Positions 1-9,057 of a stretch of DNA of 59,027 bases are shown one piece after another. The notes under the pieces were generated by a model. That model did not search any database and was not told the origin of the DNA. It worked only from the letters and a program-made list of their open reading frames with translations. The stretch is from assembly GCA_017501355.1 (NCBI GenBank), contig JAFVXA010000062.1:1-59027 (forward strand), given 5' to 3'. The stretch is from Oscillospiraceae bacterium. Lineage in GTDB: Bacteria; Bacillota; Clostridia; Oscillospirales; Oscillospiraceae. A program made the position numbers and the translations under genes. Each line of letters begins with the position of its first letter. Within the stretch, counting starts at the first letter, position 1.

Positions 1-360
1 AATGGGAGTCACGTCCTTGATCATAACAACTTCCAGACCGGCAGTCTGCAGGGCGCGGATCGCAGCCTCACGTCCCTGACCGGGGCCCTTCACATAAACC
101 TCAACAGTCTTCAGACCGTGCTCCATAGCGGCCTTGGCAGCGGTCTCAGCAGCAGTCTGAGCAGCGAAGGGGGTGGACTTACGGGAGCCACGGAAGCCCA
201 GGCCGCCGGAAGATGCCCAGGACAGAGCATTGCCTTCCAGGTCGGTGATGGTAACCATGGTGTTGTTGAAGGAAGAGCGGATATGAACCTGACCCTTTTC
301 AATGTTCTTCTTTTCGCGGCGGCGGCGGATAACCTTCTTGCCGTTGTTGTTAGCAGCCAT
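1..360 (-). CDS. rpsK: 30S ribosomal protein S11 (3' end cut by window edge)
   Basis: S11 sits on the platform of the 30S subunit, near the E-site codon and the mRNA exit. The ATG at 360 follows AAGGAGGGATAGAAC, a strong ribosome binding site. The 120 visible residues read [17 protein letters not shown], then an [14 protein letters not shown] stretch and [17 protein letters not shown], all typical of S11. About ten C-terminal residues lie outside the window, so this is a partial copy and not a truncation. It is the last visible gene of the operon; rpsD, rpoA and rplQ would be expected next in most Firmicutes. Confidence 0.97.
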   Translation of the reverse strand, partial: MAANNNGKKVIRRRREKKNIEKGQVHIRSSFNNTMVTITDLEGNALSWASSGGLGFRGSRKSTPFAAQTAAETAAKAAMEHGLKTVEVYVKGPGQGREAAIRALQTAGLEVVMIKDVTPI

Positions 361-373
361 GTTCTATCCCTCC

Positions 374-742
374 TTACTTCTTCTTGTTAGCAATGGTCTT
401 CTTGGGACCCTTGCGAGTACGTGCGTTGGTCTTGCTGCGCTGACCGCGGACGGGCAGACCGCGACGATGGCGGGTGCCGCGATAGCAGCCAACTTCAGTC
501 AAACGCTTAATGTCCAGAGCCACCTGGCGGCGCAGATCGCCTTCCACGATGTAGTCCTGGTCGATGACGTCACGGATGCGAGCTTCCTCATCATCAGTGA
601 GATCCTTAACACGAGTGTCGGGGTTGACACCGGCCTTAGCCAGAATGTCGCCCGCGCTCTTCACACCAATGCCGTAAACATAAGTGAGTCCGATTTCGAC
701 TCTCTTATCCTTGGGCAGGTCAATACCGGCAATACGTGCCAT
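374..742 (-). CDS. rpsM: 30S ribosomal protein S13
   Basis: S13 lies in the head of the 30S subunit, bridges to L5 in the 50S subunit and touches the P-site tRNA through its C-terminal tail. The 122-residue protein starts [20 protein letters not shown], has the helix-turn region TYVYGIG, the arginine-rich [20 protein letters not shown] segment, and ends in the lysine-rich [12 protein letters not shown] tail. Length and motifs match the family. It lies 13 bp upstream of rpsK and 27 bp downstream of rpmJ. Confidence 0.98.
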   Translation of the reverse strand: MARIAGIDLPKDKRVEIGLTYVYGIGVKSAGDILAKAGVNPDTRVKDLTDDEEARIRDVIDQDYIVEGDLRRQVALDIKRLTEVGCYRGTRHRRGLPVRGQRSKTNARTRKGPKKTIANKKK

Positions 743-769
743 AGTTCTTCAAGCACCTCCAATTCAATC

Positions 770-883
770 TTAGCCCTGTCTCTGCTTATGCTTGGGATTT
801 TCGCAGATCACCATCACGCGACCTTTGCGGCGAATAATCTTGCACTTTTCGCACATGGGCTTTACGGACGGTCTTACTTTCAT
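770..883 (-). CDS. rpmJ: 50S ribosomal protein L36
   Basis: This 37-residue protein starts [15 protein letters not shown] and ends [11 protein letters not shown]36 is the smallest 50S protein and binds 23S rRNA near the peptidyl-transferase side of the subunit. The zinc-ligand set C11, C14, C27 and H32 (CEKC, CENPKH) is intact, so this is the zinc-binding form and not the Cys-less paralogue. It lies between infA and rpsM, its standard place in Firmicutes. Confidence 0.96.
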   Translation of the reverse strand: MKVRPSVKPMCEKCKIIRRKGRVMVICENPKHKQRQG

Positions 884-898
884 TCTAATAAACCTCCA

Positions 899-1117
899 TT
901 ACTTACTACGCCAGGTAATCCGGCCGCGGGTCAGGTCATACGGAGACATCTCCACCGTGACCTTGTCACCGGGCAGAATTCTGATAAAGTTCATTCTGAG
1001 CTTACCGGAGATATGCGCCAGAATCGTGTGGCCCTTGCCAATGTCGACCATAAAGGTCGTGTTGGGAAGAGCTTCTACGACGACGCCCTCCACTTCAATC
1101 ATGTCAGACTTTGCCAA
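899..1117 (-). CDS. infA: translation initiation factor IF-1
   Basis: IF-1 is a single OB-fold (S1-type) protein that occupies the 30S A site during initiation. The 72-residue product (start [11 protein letters not shown], middle [19 protein letters not shown], end [10 protein letters not shown]) is full length. The start codon is TTG at 1117, preceded by GGAGGG with an 8-base gap. The next in-frame ATG (MIEVEG) would drop the conserved N-terminal AKSD, so TTG is the better start and may limit translation. A 53-codon ORF overlaps the first 14 bases. Confidence 0.97.
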   Translation of the reverse strand: MAKSDMIEVEGVVVEALPNTTFMVDIGKGHTILAHISGKLRMNFIRILPGDKVTVEMSPYDLTRGRITWRSK

Positions 1118-1265
1118 GCGTTGTTCCCTCCTGGTTCAGATTACCCTCCCTGCGGGGCAGGGGTATTTGAGTCATGTGCTTCCGATAAACCTTGGCGCGG
1201 GGGGCGGTCCTTGCCGCGCCCCGGGTCAGGTGTTGATAACAGGTTTCCATTCGCAGTACCCTCAT
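1104..1265 (-). CDS. possible 53-residue basic peptide between map and infA
   Basis: An uninterrupted ORF starts ATG at 1265, sharing one base with the map stop (TGATG), and ends TGA at 1104-1106 inside the infA start region. The peptide begins [20 protein letters not shown] and is rich in Arg and Lys. I recognise no family; many Clostridia carry a KOW-type RNA-binding protein in this slot and this does not resemble it. In its favour are the start-stop coupling to map and the full use of the gap. Against it are the short length, no clear ribosome binding site beyond AAGGTT in the map 3' end, and an internal GC-rich hairpin at 1194-1220 (7-bp arms GGCGCGG/CCGCGCC). It may be a coupling ORF, a relic or chance. 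Confidence 0.25.
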   Translation of the reverse strand: MRVLRMETCYQHLTRGAARTAPRAKVYRKHMTQIPLPRREGNLNQEGTTLGKV

Positions 1266-2029
1266 CAAACCAGTTCAACCTTTTTCGGATCCGTCAGAAG
1301 CTCCGGATCACCTTCGGTGATGAGAATGGTGTTTTCATAGTGTGCGGAATATTTACCATCTTTGGTCTTGACGGTCCAGCCGTCAGAGAGATTTCGGATG
1401 GCAGCAGTGCCCGCGTTCACCATGGGTTCCACAGCAAGAGTCATGCCCCGCAGCAAGCGAGGACCACGACCGGGTTCGCCGTAGTTGGGGACTTCGGGTG
1501 CTTCGTGGAGATTTCTGCCGATACCGTGACCGACATACTCACGCACGATGCTGAAGCCCTCCTTTTCCACATATCTCTGTACTGCCGCAGAGATATCCGA
1601 CACACGGCAGCCTTCTTTTGCGTAACGGAGCCCCTCATAGAAGCTCTGTTCGGTGACCTCGATCAGACGTTTCGCCTCATCCGAGACCTCACCGCAGGCG
1701 AAGGTCGCAGCGCAGTCGCCGTGGTAGCCGCCGATATACGCTCCCACATCAATGCTCACGATGTCGCCCTCCTTCAGCACCCGTTTGCCGGGAATACCGT
1801 GGATCACTTCATCGTTGACAGAGATGCAGCAACTTCCGGGAAAACCGTTGTAGCCCAGGAACGAGGGAACGGCGCCATGCTGTTTGATGAATTGCTGTAC
1901 TGCTTTGTCGATTTCTTGGGTTGTTACGCCCGGCTTTACCATTTCCCCTGCAAACGCACGGGCAGCCGCGGTAATTTTTCCTGCCAGACGCATCGCTTCT
2001 ATCTCGCGGGGGGACTTAATCGTAATCAT
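1265..2029 (-). CDS. map: methionine aminopeptidase, type I
   Basis: This enzyme removes the initiator methionine from nascent proteins when the second residue is small. The 254-residue product has the pita-bread fold signature. Visible active-site residues are H77 (EVIHGIP), metal ligands D94 (VSIDVG), D105 (HGDCAAT), H168 (VGHGIG), E201 (VEPMV) and E232 (YENTIL). No N-terminal zinc-finger or SH3-like extension is present, so it is the short bacterial type Ia. Its ATG overlaps the adk stop by four bases (ATGA), which couples the two genes translationally. Confidence 0.97.
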   Translation of the reverse strand: MITIKSPREIEAMRLAGKITAAARAFAGEMVKPGVTTQEIDKAVQQFIKQHGAVPSFLGYNGFPGSCCISVNDEVIHGIPGKRVLKEGDIVSIDVGAYIGGYHGDCAATFACGEVSDEAKRLIEVTEQSFYEGLRYAKEGCRVSDISAAVQRYVEKEGFSIVREYVGHGIGRNLHEAPEVPNYGEPGRGPRLLRGMTLAVEPMVNAGTAAIRNLSDGWTVKTKDGKYSAHYENTILITEGDPELLTDPKKVELV

Positions 2030-2667
2030 ACCGTAATCCCCAGCGCAGAAAGAATGGCCTTGTTGGTACCGGGAACCGTGTCCGAGTTACCATCCACAGC
2101 CTTCAACAGACCTCTCTCGGAGTAGAAAGCCTTGAGGGGTTCCGTTGCTTTATGATACACCGCAAGGCGGCTGATCACCGTCTCGGGGTCATCATCCTTA
2201 CGCTGCACCAGCTTGCCGCCGCAGCTATCGCAGATGCCTTCCTCCTTGGGAGGAACAGCAACCAGATGATAGCTGGAGCCGCAGCTTTCGCAGACGCGCC
2301 GACCGCCCATACGCTTGACGATGATCTCATCGTCGATCTCAATGGACACGACGGCATCGATGCTGATACCGGCTTCCTCCATAGCGACTGCCTGGGGGAT
2401 CGTGCGGGGCACACCGTCGAGGATATAGCCGTTTGCACAATCCGCTTCAGCAAGACGCTCGCGGATGATGCCGATGATCAGTTCATCGGGAACAAGGTTG
2501 CCTGCGTCCATGTACTCCTTGACCTTGAGGCCGAGAGCCGTACCATTCTTCATGGCTGCGCGCAGGATGTTTCCGGTGGAAATGGTGGGGATGGAGAATT
2601 TCTTGCTCAGGATCTCAGCCTGCGTACCCTTACCGGCACCGGGAGCGCCCAAAAGAATCAATCTCAT
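2026..2667 (-). CDS. adk: adenylate kinase, zinc-binding LID type
   Basis: Adk interconverts ATP plus AMP and two ADP in the cytosol. The 213-residue protein has the P-loop GAPGAGKGT at residues 7-15, DGVPRT at 84-89 as the AMP-binding core, and the long-form LID. The LID carries four cysteines, C126, C129, C146 and C149, giving the structural zinc site seen in many Gram-positive enzymes. The start at 2667 is preceded by AAGGAGGGGAAGAT. It lies 15 bp after secY, in the conserved secY-adk-map block that links protein export, energy charge and N-terminal processing to ribosome synthesis. Confidence 0.98.
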   Translation of the reverse strand: MRLILLGAPGAGKGTQAEILSKKFSIPTISTGNILRAAMKNGTALGLKVKEYMDAGNLVPDELIIGIIRERLAEADCANGYILDGVPRTIPQAVAMEEAGISIDAVVSIEIDDEIIVKRMGGRRVCESCGSSYHLVAVPPKEEGICDSCGGKLVQRKDDDPETVISRLAVYHKATEPLKAFYSERGLLKAVDGNSDTVPGTNKAILSALGITV

Positions 2668-2682
2668 ATCTTCCCCTCCTTT

Positions 2683-3972
2683 TTATTCCAGGAAGCCCTT
2701 GTACTGACGCATCATCATCTGGTTCTCCAGAACCTTCACAGTTTCGAGAGCCACACCGACCACGATGATGACAGAGGTACCGCCAATTGCGATGTTATAC
2801 GCACCTGCGAATCTGCCAACGATCAGAGGAACGATAGCGATGATGCCGAGGTAGATCGCACCAAACAGGGTGACCTTGTTGAGAACCTTGCTGATGAAGT
2901 CGGTGGTGGGCTTGCCGGGACGGAAGCCGGGAATGAAACCGCCGTTCTTCTTCAGGTTGTTGCCGATCTCAACGGGATTGAACTGAATGGTGGAGTAGAA
3001 ATAGCTGAAGCCGATGATCATCAGGAAGTAGAAGATCATGTACAGCACAGACTGGGTGTCAATCGCCTTGAGCACACCTGCCATGAAGCTGCCCTCTGCG
3101 GGAGCGGGCAGGAATGCTGCGATGGTTGCGGGCAGAGAAGCAATGCTCTGTGCAAAGATGACAGGGAGCACGCCGCTCATGTTCACCTTCATGGGAAGGT
3201 AGGTGCTCTGACCGCCATACATTCTGCGACCGACCTGGCGCTTAGCGTACTGCACGGGAATGCGGCGCTCAGCATCAGAGACGAACACGATCAGCATGAC
3301 CATCAGCAGCATACCGACGACCATCAGCAGAGCCCACAGCCAACCGAGGTTGCTGCCCTTTGCCATAGAAAGGAGAGTGGACACGCCGGTGGGCACGCGG
3401 GAGATGATGCCTGCGAACAGGATCATGGAGATACCGTTGCCGATACCGAACTCATTGACCTGCTCACCGATCCACATCACGAAGGAGCTACCTGCCACGA
3501 AGGACACGATGATGACCAGTGCGTGCCAGAAGTTGGGCTGGGACACAGACAGCAGATCATAGTTCTTCATGATCATGAAGTAACCGAATGCCTGCAGCAG
3601 TGCGATTGCCACGGTAGCATAACGGGTGATGGATGCGATCTTCTTCTTGCCTTCCTCGCCGCCTTCCTTGGCAAGACGCTCAAGGGCAGGGATAGCGATG
3701 GTCAGCAGCTGAATGATAATGGAGCTGTTGATGTAGGGCTGCACACCGAGGGCAAACAGAGTTGCCTGAGCGAATGCGCCACCGGACATCACGTTGTACA
3801 GACCCAGCACAGTGGTGCTCATGTTCTGCAGATAAGCACCCAGCAGGTCGGTATTCACAAAGGGCACGGGGATCGCGTTACCAATGCGGAAGATCAGAAG
3901 GATCAGCATGGTGAACACGATCTTCTTGCGCAGCTCGGGGATACCCCAAGCCTTGCGGAAGGTCTGAATCAC
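2683..3972 (-). CDS. secY: preprotein translocase subunit SecY
   Basis: SecY is the channel of the SecYEG translocon in the cytoplasmic membrane. The 429-residue product starts with the cytosolic FRKAWGIPELRKKI helix and shows ten hydrophobic segments. It contains the plug-region pattern around GIGNGISMILFAGI and the conserved cytosolic loop NLKKNGGFIPGFRPGKPT that contacts SecA and the ribosome. The start codon is GTG at 3972, directly abutting the rplO stop (TAAGTG), with AGGTGATC inside the rplO 3' end as ribosome binding site. There is no spacer, so translation is probably coupled to rplO. Confidence 0.98.
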   Translation of the reverse strand: MIQTFRKAWGIPELRKKIVFTMLILLIFRIGNAIPVPFVNTDLLGAYLQNMSTTVLGLYNVMSGGAFAQATLFALGVQPYINSSIIIQLLTIAIPALERLAKEGGEEGKKKIASITRYATVAIALLQAFGYFMIMKNYDLLSVSQPNFWHALVIIVSFVAGSSFVMWIGEQVNEFGIGNGISMILFAGIISRVPTGVSTLLSMAKGSNLGWLWALLMVVGMLLMVMLIVFVSDAERRIPVQYAKRQVGRRMYGGQSTYLPMKVNMSGVLPVIFAQSIASLPATIAAFLPAPAEGSFMAGVLKAIDTQSVLYMIFYFLMIIGFSYFYSTIQFNPVEIGNNLKKNGGFIPGFRPGKPTTDFISKVLNKVTLFGAIYLGIIAIVPLIVGRFAGAYNIAIGGTSVIIVVGVALETVKVLENQMMMRQYKGFLE

Positions 3973-4413
3973 TTAGATCACCTCAGCCTTTCCGCCTGCA
4001 GCTTCGATAGCTTCCTTAGCAGAGGCAGAAAAAGCGTTGGCCTGAACGGTCACGTTCTTGGTAACCTTACCGTTGCCGAGAACCTTGTAACCATACTCGC
4101 ACTTGCTCAGGATGCCTTTTGCCAGCAGAGCTTCCGCGGTAACGGTCTCACCGTTTTCGAATGCGTTCAGAGCACTCAGGTTGATGATTTCCAGGGGCTG
4201 TGCAAAAATGTTGTTAAAGCCGCGCTTGGGGATACGGCGCACCAGAGGCATCTGACCGCCTTCAAAGCCGATACGGACCTTGCCGCCGGAGCGAGCCTTC
4301 TGACCCTTGTGACCACGGCCACCGGTCTTGCCGTTACCGGAACCAGCACCGCGACCCTTACGATAAGCTTCCTTTACGGAGCCAGCAGCAGGGGAGAGTT
4401 CATTGAGTTTCAT
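3973..4413 (-). CDS. rplO: 50S ribosomal protein L15
   Basis: L15 is an assembly protein of the 50S subunit whose extended N-terminus threads into 23S rRNA. The 146 residues start [20 protein letters not shown] and carry the Gly/Arg/Lys-rich extension ([20 protein letters not shown]), then a globular C-terminal domain ending [10 protein letters not shown]. Length is normal for the family. It is followed without a gap by secY, whose binding site lies in its last codons. Confidence 0.98.
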   Translation of the reverse strand: MKLNELSPAAGSVKEAYRKGRGAGSGNGKTGGRGHKGQKARSGGKVRIGFEGGQMPLVRRIPKRGFNNIFAQPLEIINLSALNAFENGETVTAEALLAKGILSKCEYGYKVLGNGKVTKNVTVQANAFSASAKEAIEAAGGKAEVI

Positions 4414-4427
4414 TTCGCGGTACCTCC

Positions 4428-4610
4428 TTAGTTTTCTTCGCTGACCTTCAGCAGATAGCCGATCTTGGCGATCTTGCCGCGGGTCTGTTCATTGTCGGGC
4501 TGCACGGTAGCGTCACCGATCTTACGCAGGCCCAGGGAGGCAGCGGTAGCAATGTGCTTTTCCAGTCTGCCGTTGAGGCTCTTGACGAGCTCCACTTTCA
4601 ACATCTTCAT
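4428..4610 (-). CDS. rpmD: 50S ribosomal protein L30
   Basis: This 60-residue protein (start [20 protein letters not shown], then [20 protein letters not shown]) is the short bacterial L30, a small alpha/beta fold bound to 23S rRNA domain II. The GLRK..D.....P..RG pattern is diagnostic. A second ATG three codons in (MLKVEL) could also start translation. It sits between rpsE and rplO as in other spc operons. Confidence 0.96.
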   Translation of the reverse strand: MKMLKVELVKSLNGRLEKHIATAASLGLRKIGDATVQPDNEQTRGKIAKIGYLLKVSEEN

Positions 4611-4622
4611 TTTGCTACCTCC

Positions 4623-5123
4623 TTAACCAATGATTTCTTCCACGCTCTTGCCGCGGATAGCAGCAACCTGCTCAGGACCACGCAGGGACTTCAGACCTTC
4701 AAAGGTAGCAGCCACCACGTTGTTGGGGTTGTTGGAACGCAGGCACTTAGCACGGATATCCTTGATGCCGGCTGCCTCGACGACGGCACGAGCTGCACCG
4801 CCGGCGATGATACCGGTACCGGGAGCGGCGGGCTTCATCATGACGCGGCCTGCACCGAACTCGCCGACAACCTCGTGAGGAATGGTAGCGCCGGACATGG
4901 TCACAGTGATCATGTTCTTCTTAGCGCTCTCCAGACCCTTACGGATTGCTTCGGGAACTTCTGCTGCCTTACCGAGGCCATAGCCCACCTTGCCCTTCTC
5001 ATCGCCAACGACGACCAGGGCAGAGAACTTCATAACACGGCCACCCTTAACGGTCTTGGAAACGCGATTGAGGGCAACAACTTTCTCAACGAATTCGCTG
5101 GGTTCTCTTTCAAATCTTGCCAT
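4623..5123 (-). CDS. rpsE: 30S ribosomal protein S5
   Basis: S5 helps form the mRNA entry channel and affects decoding fidelity. The 166-residue protein shows the N-terminal dsRNA-binding-like domain ([34 protein letters not shown]) and the C-terminal domain with [20 protein letters not shown] and [16 protein letters not shown]. All regions known to carry spectinomycin and ram mutations in other bacteria are present in normal form. The gene lies 12 bp before rpmD. Confidence 0.98.
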   Translation of the reverse strand: MARFEREPSEFVEKVVALNRVSKTVKGGRVMKFSALVVVGDEKGKVGYGLGKAAEVPEAIRKGLESAKKNMITVTMSGATIPHEVVGEFGAGRVMMKPAAPGTGIIAGGAARAVVEAAGIKDIRAKCLRSNNPNNVVAATFEGLKSLRGPEQVAAIRGKSVEEIIG

Positions 5124-5140
5124 TTCTGTTGTTCCTCCTC

Positions 5141-5500
5141 TTAGAATTCCAGGCCGCCTTCGCGGGCGCCTTCTGCCAGCTCAGCCACGCGGCCATGATA
5201 CAGGTAACCGCCACGATCGAACACGACCATGTCGATGCCCTTAGCCTTTGCGCGCTCAGCCACCAGCTTGCCGACTGCACGAGCTGCAACCTTGTTGCCG
5301 CCGTTGCCCTCGATCTCCTTGTCGAGAGAGGAAGCGGACACCAGGGTGTTGCCTGCGACGTCGTCGATGATCTGTGCGTAAATATTCTTCTCGCTGCGGA
5401 ACACGTTCAGACGGGGTCTTTCGGGAGTGCCGAAGACCTTAGCGCGAACGCGCTTGTGGCGCTTGATGCGCTGTGCGTTGGTATTGGGTCTGTTAATCAT
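5141..5500 (-). CDS. rplR: 50S ribosomal protein L18
   Basis: L18 binds 5S rRNA and brings it into the central protuberance together with L5. The 119-residue protein begins [20 protein letters not shown] and continues with [20 protein letters not shown] and the C-terminal [20 protein letters not shown], all typical. It lies 14 bp downstream of rplF and 17 bp upstream of rpsE. Confidence 0.98.
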   Translation of the reverse strand: MINRPNTNAQRIKRHKRVRAKVFGTPERPRLNVFRSEKNIYAQIIDDVAGNTLVSASSLDKEIEGNGGNKVAARAVGKLVAERAKAKGIDMVVFDRGGYLYHGRVAELAEGAREGGLEF

Positions 5501-5514
5501 ATCGGCACACCTCC

Positions 5515-6060
5515 TTACTTCTTACCGCCGGTCTTACCAACCTTGCGGCGAATGACTTCATCAACATACTTGATGCCCTTGCCCTTATAAGGCTCGGGGG
5601 GACGCTTCTCGCGGATCTCTGCCGCGAACTGACCCACAGCCTGCTTGTCGCAGCCGATAACGACTATCTTATTGGGGTTGGGAACTTCGATGCTCACGCC
5701 TGCGGGAGGATTCATCTCCACGGTGTGAGAGAAACCGATGTTCATCACCAGCTTCTCGCCTTCCTTGGCGACACGATAGCCGACGCCGTTGACGTCGAGT
5801 TCCTTCTTGTAGGTCTCATTCACGCCGGTGACCATGTTGCTCAGCAGAGTACGGGTCAGGCCGTGAAGAGCACGGTTTTCCTTCTCATCGTTGGGGCGGG
5901 TCACAGTGATGACAGCGCCGTCAACAGAGATGGTCATAGCGGGAGCGAGCTGCTTGCTGAGCTCACCCTTGGGGCCCTTAACAGTGACAAAGTTGGTCTC
6001 GGAGACCTTGACTTCGACGCCTGCGGGGACGGTAATGGGCATTCTACCAATTCTAGACAT
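5515..6060 (-). CDS. rplF: 50S ribosomal protein L6
   Basis: L6 lies at the base of the L7/L12 stalk near the sarcin-ricin loop and is needed late in 50S assembly. The 181 residues form two similar alpha/beta domains, with [19 protein letters not shown] at the N-terminus and the C-terminal signature [20 protein letters not shown] followed by VGKTGGKK. This signature is the PROSITE-like L6 motif of bacteria. Full length, no anomaly. Confidence 0.98.
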   Translation of the reverse strand: MSRIGRMPITVPAGVEVKVSETNFVTVKGPKGELSKQLAPAMTISVDGAVITVTRPNDEKENRALHGLTRTLLSNMVTGVNETYKKELDVNGVGYRVAKEGEKLVMNIGFSHTVEMNPPAGVSIEVPNPNKIVVIGCDKQAVGQFAAEIREKRPPEPYKGKGIKYVDEVIRRKVGKTGGKK

Positions 6061-6075
6061 TGTTCAAACCTCCCC

Positions 6076-6474
6076 TTACCAAACGAATGCCAGGACTTCG
6101 CCGCCGATGTGAGCTGCGCGAGCAGCCTTGTCGGTCATGACGCCCTTGGAAGTGGAAACGATTGCGATGCCGAGGCCCTTGAGGACGCGGGGCAGCTCGT
6201 CAGCACCGGCATAGACGCGCAGACCAGGCTTGGACACACGGCGGAGGCCGGAGATCACCTGCTGCTTGCCGGCAGCGTACTTCAGAGTGATACGGATCAC
6301 GCCCTGAGTACCATCATCAATGATCTGGAAGTTCTTGATGTAGCCTTCGTCCAGCAGGATCTGAGCGATGCTCTTCTTCATGTTGGAAGCGGGCACATCG
6401 ACGCTTTCATGCTTTGCGTTGCTCGCATTGCGGATATGAGTGAGCATGTCAGCAATGGGATCGGTGATATGCAT
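6076..6474 (-). CDS. rpsH: 30S ribosomal protein S8
   Basis: S8 binds helix 21 of 16S rRNA and nucleates the central domain; in E. coli it is also the translational repressor of the spc operon. The 132-residue protein starts [18 protein letters not shown] and ends with the conserved [20 protein letters not shown] segment. It follows an unusual 218-bp spacer after rpsN, whereas neighbouring genes are 10-20 bp apart, so its expression may be set separately. The AGGAGGAATATATT just before the ATG is a strong binding site. Confidence 0.98.
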   Translation of the reverse strand: MHITDPIADMLTHIRNASNAKHESVDVPASNMKKSIAQILLDEGYIKNFQIIDDGTQGVIRITLKYAAGKQQVISGLRRVSKPGLRVYAGADELPRVLKGLGIAIVSTSKGVMTDKAARAAHIGGEVLAFVW

Positions 6475-6692
6475 AATATATTCCTCCTATTTTAGAGTTA
6501 CAGACGGCAGGGTAAAGATTTGTCCGTCTGTTCAGGCAGCGAGGTATCAAAACCAATTTGGCAATTGGCTCTGACCTTTCGCCATCCTGTTATCACAAAG
6601 GCCCATATCAAAAGCCTATGCTACGAAAAAGTGTGTTGACGCAATCCGCTGCCCGGCACCGACAAGGGTGCCGAGCAGGGGAAAATTGAGTC
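6475..6692 (-). other. hairpin-rich 218-bp spacer between rpsN and rpsH
   Basis: This is the longest gap inside the ribosomal operon. It holds three clear inverted repeats: 6649-6678 (CGGCACC/GGTGCCG arms extended by CTGC/GCAG, loop GACAAG on the plus strand), 6553-6568 (CCAATT/AATTGG around a four-base loop) and 6501-6530 (CAGACGG/CCGTCTG). None is followed by a U-run in the direction of transcription, so they are not typical terminators. No ORF above 20 codons and no convincing promoter was found. An mRNA stability, processing or ribosomal-protein binding role is possible. Confidence 0.6.
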
Positions 6693-6878
6693 TTAGAAAG
6701 AAGCCTTGCGGACGCCGGGAATCTGGCCCTTGTAAGCCAGCTCACGGAAGCAGATACGGCAGACGCCGTAGTTACGCAGGTAAGCGTGGGGACGGCCGCA
6801 GAGCTTGCAGCGGTTGTAAGCGCGAGTGGAGAACTTGGGAGCAGCCTGCTGCTTCAGAACCATAGATTTCTTAGCCAT
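6693..6878 (-). CDS. rpsN: 30S ribosomal protein S14, zinc-ribbon (type Z)
   Basis: S14 is a late-binding protein of the 30S head. The 61-residue form with C24, C27, C40 and C43 (CKLC and CRIC) is the zinc-dependent C+ version typical of Firmicutes. A zinc-independent longer paralogue elsewhere in the genome is common in this phylum but cannot be seen here. Downstream lies the structured spacer before rpsH, so this gene closes a sub-block with L5 and L24. Confidence 0.97.
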   Translation of the reverse strand: MAKKSMVLKQQAAPKFSTRAYNRCKLCGRPHAYLRNYGVCRICFRELAYKGQIPGVRKASF

Positions 6879-6896
6879 TTTTCAGTCTCCTCTCTC

Positions 6897-7436
6897 TTAC
6901 TTCTCGAAGGGTGCGCCCACAGCGGTGAGCAGAGCCTTAGCTTCCTCATCGGTGTTAGCGGTGGTGCAGATCACGATATCCATACCGCGGATCTTGTCGA
7001 TCTTATCGTACTCGATCTCGGGGAAGATCAGCTGCTCCTTGATGCCCAGAGCGTAGTTGCCGCGGCCATCGAAAGCGTTGGGGTTGATACCACGGAAGTC
7101 GCGGACACGGGGCAGAGCCACGTTGAACAGGCGATCCAGGAATTCCCACATCTTGTCACCGCGGAGGGTGACCTTGCAGCCGACAGGCATACCTTCACGC
7201 AGCTTGAAGTTCGCGATGGACTTCTTTGCCTTGGTGATGACAGCCTTCTGACCGGTGATAGCACCGAGGTCACGAGCGACAGCGTCCAGAACCTTGGGGT
7301 TCTCACGAGCTTCGCCGCAGCCGACGTTCACGATGATCTTGTCGATCTTGGGCACCTGCATGGTGCTCTTGTAACCGAACTGCTTGAAGAGAGCGGGAGC
7401 GATCTCTTCGGTATACTTAACCTTCAGTCTTGCCAT
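6897..7436 (-). CDS. rplE: 50S ribosomal protein L5
   Basis: L5 binds 5S rRNA and contacts S13 and the P-site tRNA from the central protuberance. The 179-residue protein contains [18 protein letters not shown], the basic [19 protein letters not shown] loop, and [19 protein letters not shown], followed by [17 protein letters not shown], the standard L5 signature. Full length. It lies between rplX and rpsN at 17-18 bp spacings. Confidence 0.98.
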   Translation of the reverse strand: MARLKVKYTEEIAPALFKQFGYKSTMQVPKIDKIIVNVGCGEARENPKVLDAVARDLGAITGQKAVITKAKKSIANFKLREGMPVGCKVTLRGDKMWEFLDRLFNVALPRVRDFRGINPNAFDGRGNYALGIKEQLIFPEIEYDKIDKIRGMDIVICTTANTDEEAKALLTAVGAPFEK

Positions 7437-7453
7437 TGTGCTCTCTCCTTTCC

Positions 7454-7765
7454 TTACAGCTCAGCGCCGCAGTGCTTGCACACGCGGATCTTCTTGCCGT
7501 CAACGATCTTGTGTGCAACGCGGGTGCCCTTGTTGCACTTGGGGCAGACAACCTGAACCTTGGAAGCATAGATTGCAGCTTCACGCTGAACAATGCCGCC
7601 GGTCTCACCCTGTCTGCGGGGCTTCAGATGGCAGGTAGCCATGTTGACGCCCTCGACAACGACCTTCATGTCGCTGGGCAGGGTGCCCAGGACCTTACCG
7701 GTCTTGCCCTTGTCCTTACCGGACAGAACGACAACAGTGTCGTTCTTCTTGATATTCATAGCCAT
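7454..7765 (-). CDS. rplX: 50S ribosomal protein L24 with C-terminal Cys4 motif
   Basis: L24 initiates 50S assembly at the 5' end of 23S rRNA. The KOW motif is at the N-terminus ([20 protein letters not shown]). The C-terminal third holds C74, C77, C96 and C99 (CPKC and CKHC), a likely zinc ribbon found in L24 of many Clostridia but absent from E. coli. The ATG at 7765 follows GGAGGGCATAAGAG; a second ATG two codons later is possible. Length 103 residues is normal. Confidence 0.97.
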   Translation of the reverse strand: MAMNIKKNDTVVVLSGKDKGKTGKVLGTLPSDMKVVVEGVNMATCHLKPRRQGETGGIVQREAAIYASKVQVVCPKCNKGTRVAHKIVDGKKIRVCKHCGAEL

Positions 7766-7779
7766 CTCTTATGCCCTCC

Positions 7780-8148
7780 TTAAATGACCTCGGGAGCCAG
7801 GGACAGGATCTTCATGAAATCCTTGTCGCGCAGCTCACGAGCCACGGGCCCAAAGATACGAGTGCCGCGGGGGTTCTTATCATCCTTGATGAGGACGGCA
7901 GCATTTTCGTCGAAACGAACATAGGTGCCATCGCCACGGCGGATGCCCTTGGCGCTGCGAACGATCACGGCCTTGACGACATCGCCCTTCTTCACCTGAC
8001 CGCCGGGAGCAGCCTTGCGGACGGAAGCGACGATCACGTCGCCGATGTTGCCGTACTTGCGCTTGGAACCGCCCAGAACGCGGATGCACTTGATTTCCTT
8101 GGCGCCAGTATTATCGGCAACCTTCAGAAAAGTTTCCTGCTGAATCAT
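7780..8148 (-). CDS. rplN: 50S ribosomal protein L14
   Basis: L14 lies at the subunit interface, forming bridge B8, and is the docking site of the silencing factor RsfS. The 122-residue protein starts [20 protein letters not shown] and shows [20 protein letters not shown] and the end [19 protein letters not shown], which are nearly invariant. Standard length and position between rpsQ and rplX. Confidence 0.98.
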   Translation of the reverse strand: MIQQETFLKVADNTGAKEIKCIRVLGGSKRKYGNIGDVIVASVRKAAPGGQVKKGDVVKAVIVRSAKGIRRGDGTYVRFDENAAVLIKDDKNPRGTRIFGPVARELRDKDFMKILSLAPEVI

Positions 8149-8162
8149 ATTCCGGCGCCTCC

Positions 8163-8426
8163 TTACTTAGCTTTCTCAATGATCTCGACCACGCGCCATC
8201 TCTTGTCCTTGGACAGGGGACGGGTCTCCATCACCTTGACGGTATCACCGATACCGCAAACGTTGTTCTCGTCGTGTGCCTTCAGCTTGTAGGTACGACC
8301 GACGATCTTCTTGTACAGAGGATGAGCAACGCGGTCAGCAACAGCGACGACCACAGTCTTGTCCATCTTGTCAGAAACAACCTTGCCCACACGGGTCTTA
8401 CGGGAGGAATTTCTCATTTCTTCCAT
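8163..8426 (-). CDS. rpsQ: 30S ribosomal protein S17
   Basis: S17 is a primary 16S rRNA-binding OB-fold protein needed for 30S assembly. The 87 residues include [39 protein letters not shown], and [20 protein letters not shown], all typical. The start MEEMRNSS has a second ATG four codons in (MRNSSRKT), so the N-terminus is uncertain by three residues. It lies directly after rpmC. Confidence 0.97.
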   Translation of the reverse strand: MEEMRNSSRKTRVGKVVSDKMDKTVVVAVADRVAHPLYKKIVGRTYKLKAHDENNVCGIGDTVKVMETRPLSKDKRWRVVEIIEKAK

Positions 8427-8428
8427 TG

Positions 8429-8620
8429 TTAGTTATCCTCCTTTTCACGGATCATGGTCTTGACTCGGGCAATGTCACGCTTGGTCAGCTGAATCTTCAG
8501 AGGATTATCCAGCTGGTTGGTAGCGTGCTGCATGCGGAGGAAGAACAGATCCTTCTTCAGTTCGGTCAGCTTTGCATTGAGCTGATCGACGCTCATAGCA
8601 CGAACTTCACTTGCCTTCAT
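8429..8620 (-). CDS. rpmC: 50S ribosomal protein L29
   Basis: L29 sits at the polypeptide exit tunnel next to L23, where trigger factor and SRP dock. The 63-residue helical hairpin starts [20 protein letters not shown] and ends AREKEDN-like with [18 protein letters not shown]. Two adjacent ATGs exist at 8623 and 8620; the second has better spacing (6 bases) from AGGTGA. The first overlaps the rplP stop by one base (TAATG), so coupling to rplP is likely either way. Confidence 0.95.
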   Translation of the reverse strand: MKASEVRAMSVDQLNAKLTELKKDLFFLRMQHATNQLDNPLKIQLTKRDIARVKTMIREKEDN

Positions 8621-8622
8621 CA

Positions 8623-9057
8623 TTACTCACCTACTTCCTGAGTCTCGACGGATTCGCGCTCGATCACATAGGTCTTGATGGGCAGCTTGTGGCTTGCCAG
8701 ACGCAGTGCTTCCTTAGCGACATCCTCGGGTACGCCGGCGATCTCGAACATCACGCGGCCGGGCTTGACAACGGACACCCAGAACTCGGGGGAACCCTTA
8801 CCGGAACCCATGCGGACCTCGGCGGGCTTCTTCGTTACGGGCTTATCGGGGAAGATCTTGATCCACACCTTACCGCCACGCTTGGTGTGGCGGGTCATAG
8901 CGATACGTGCAGCCTCGATCTGATTGCTGGTGATCCATGCGGGCTCGGCGGCGACCAGACCAAACTCACCGTAGCTCACAGTGTTGCCGCGGGTAGCCTT
9001 ACCGGTCATACGACCACGGTGGACTCTGCGGTACTTAACTCTCTTAGGCAGAAGCAT
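8623..9057 (-). CDS. rplP: 50S ribosomal protein L16
   Basis: L16 lies near the A-site of the peptidyl-transferase centre and helps position aminoacyl-tRNA. The 144-residue protein starts [20 protein letters not shown] and contains the basic [20 protein letters not shown] and [20 protein letters not shown] signatures. Its ATG overlaps the rpsC stop by one base (TAATG), a common coupling. Confidence 0.98.
   Translation of the reverse strand: MLLPKRVKYRRVHRGRMTGKATRGNTVSYGEFGLVAAEPAWITSNQIEAARIAMTRHTKRGGKVWIKIFPDKPVTKKPAEVRMGSGKGSPEFWVSVVKPGRVMFEIAGVPEDVAKEALRLASHKLPIKTYVIERESVETQEVGE

Noticed and set aside
302-2125. Long plus-strand reading frame across rpsM to adk
   Set aside because: It is the antisense shadow of known ribosomal genes; high GC leaves the opposite strand open. 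No binding site or family match.
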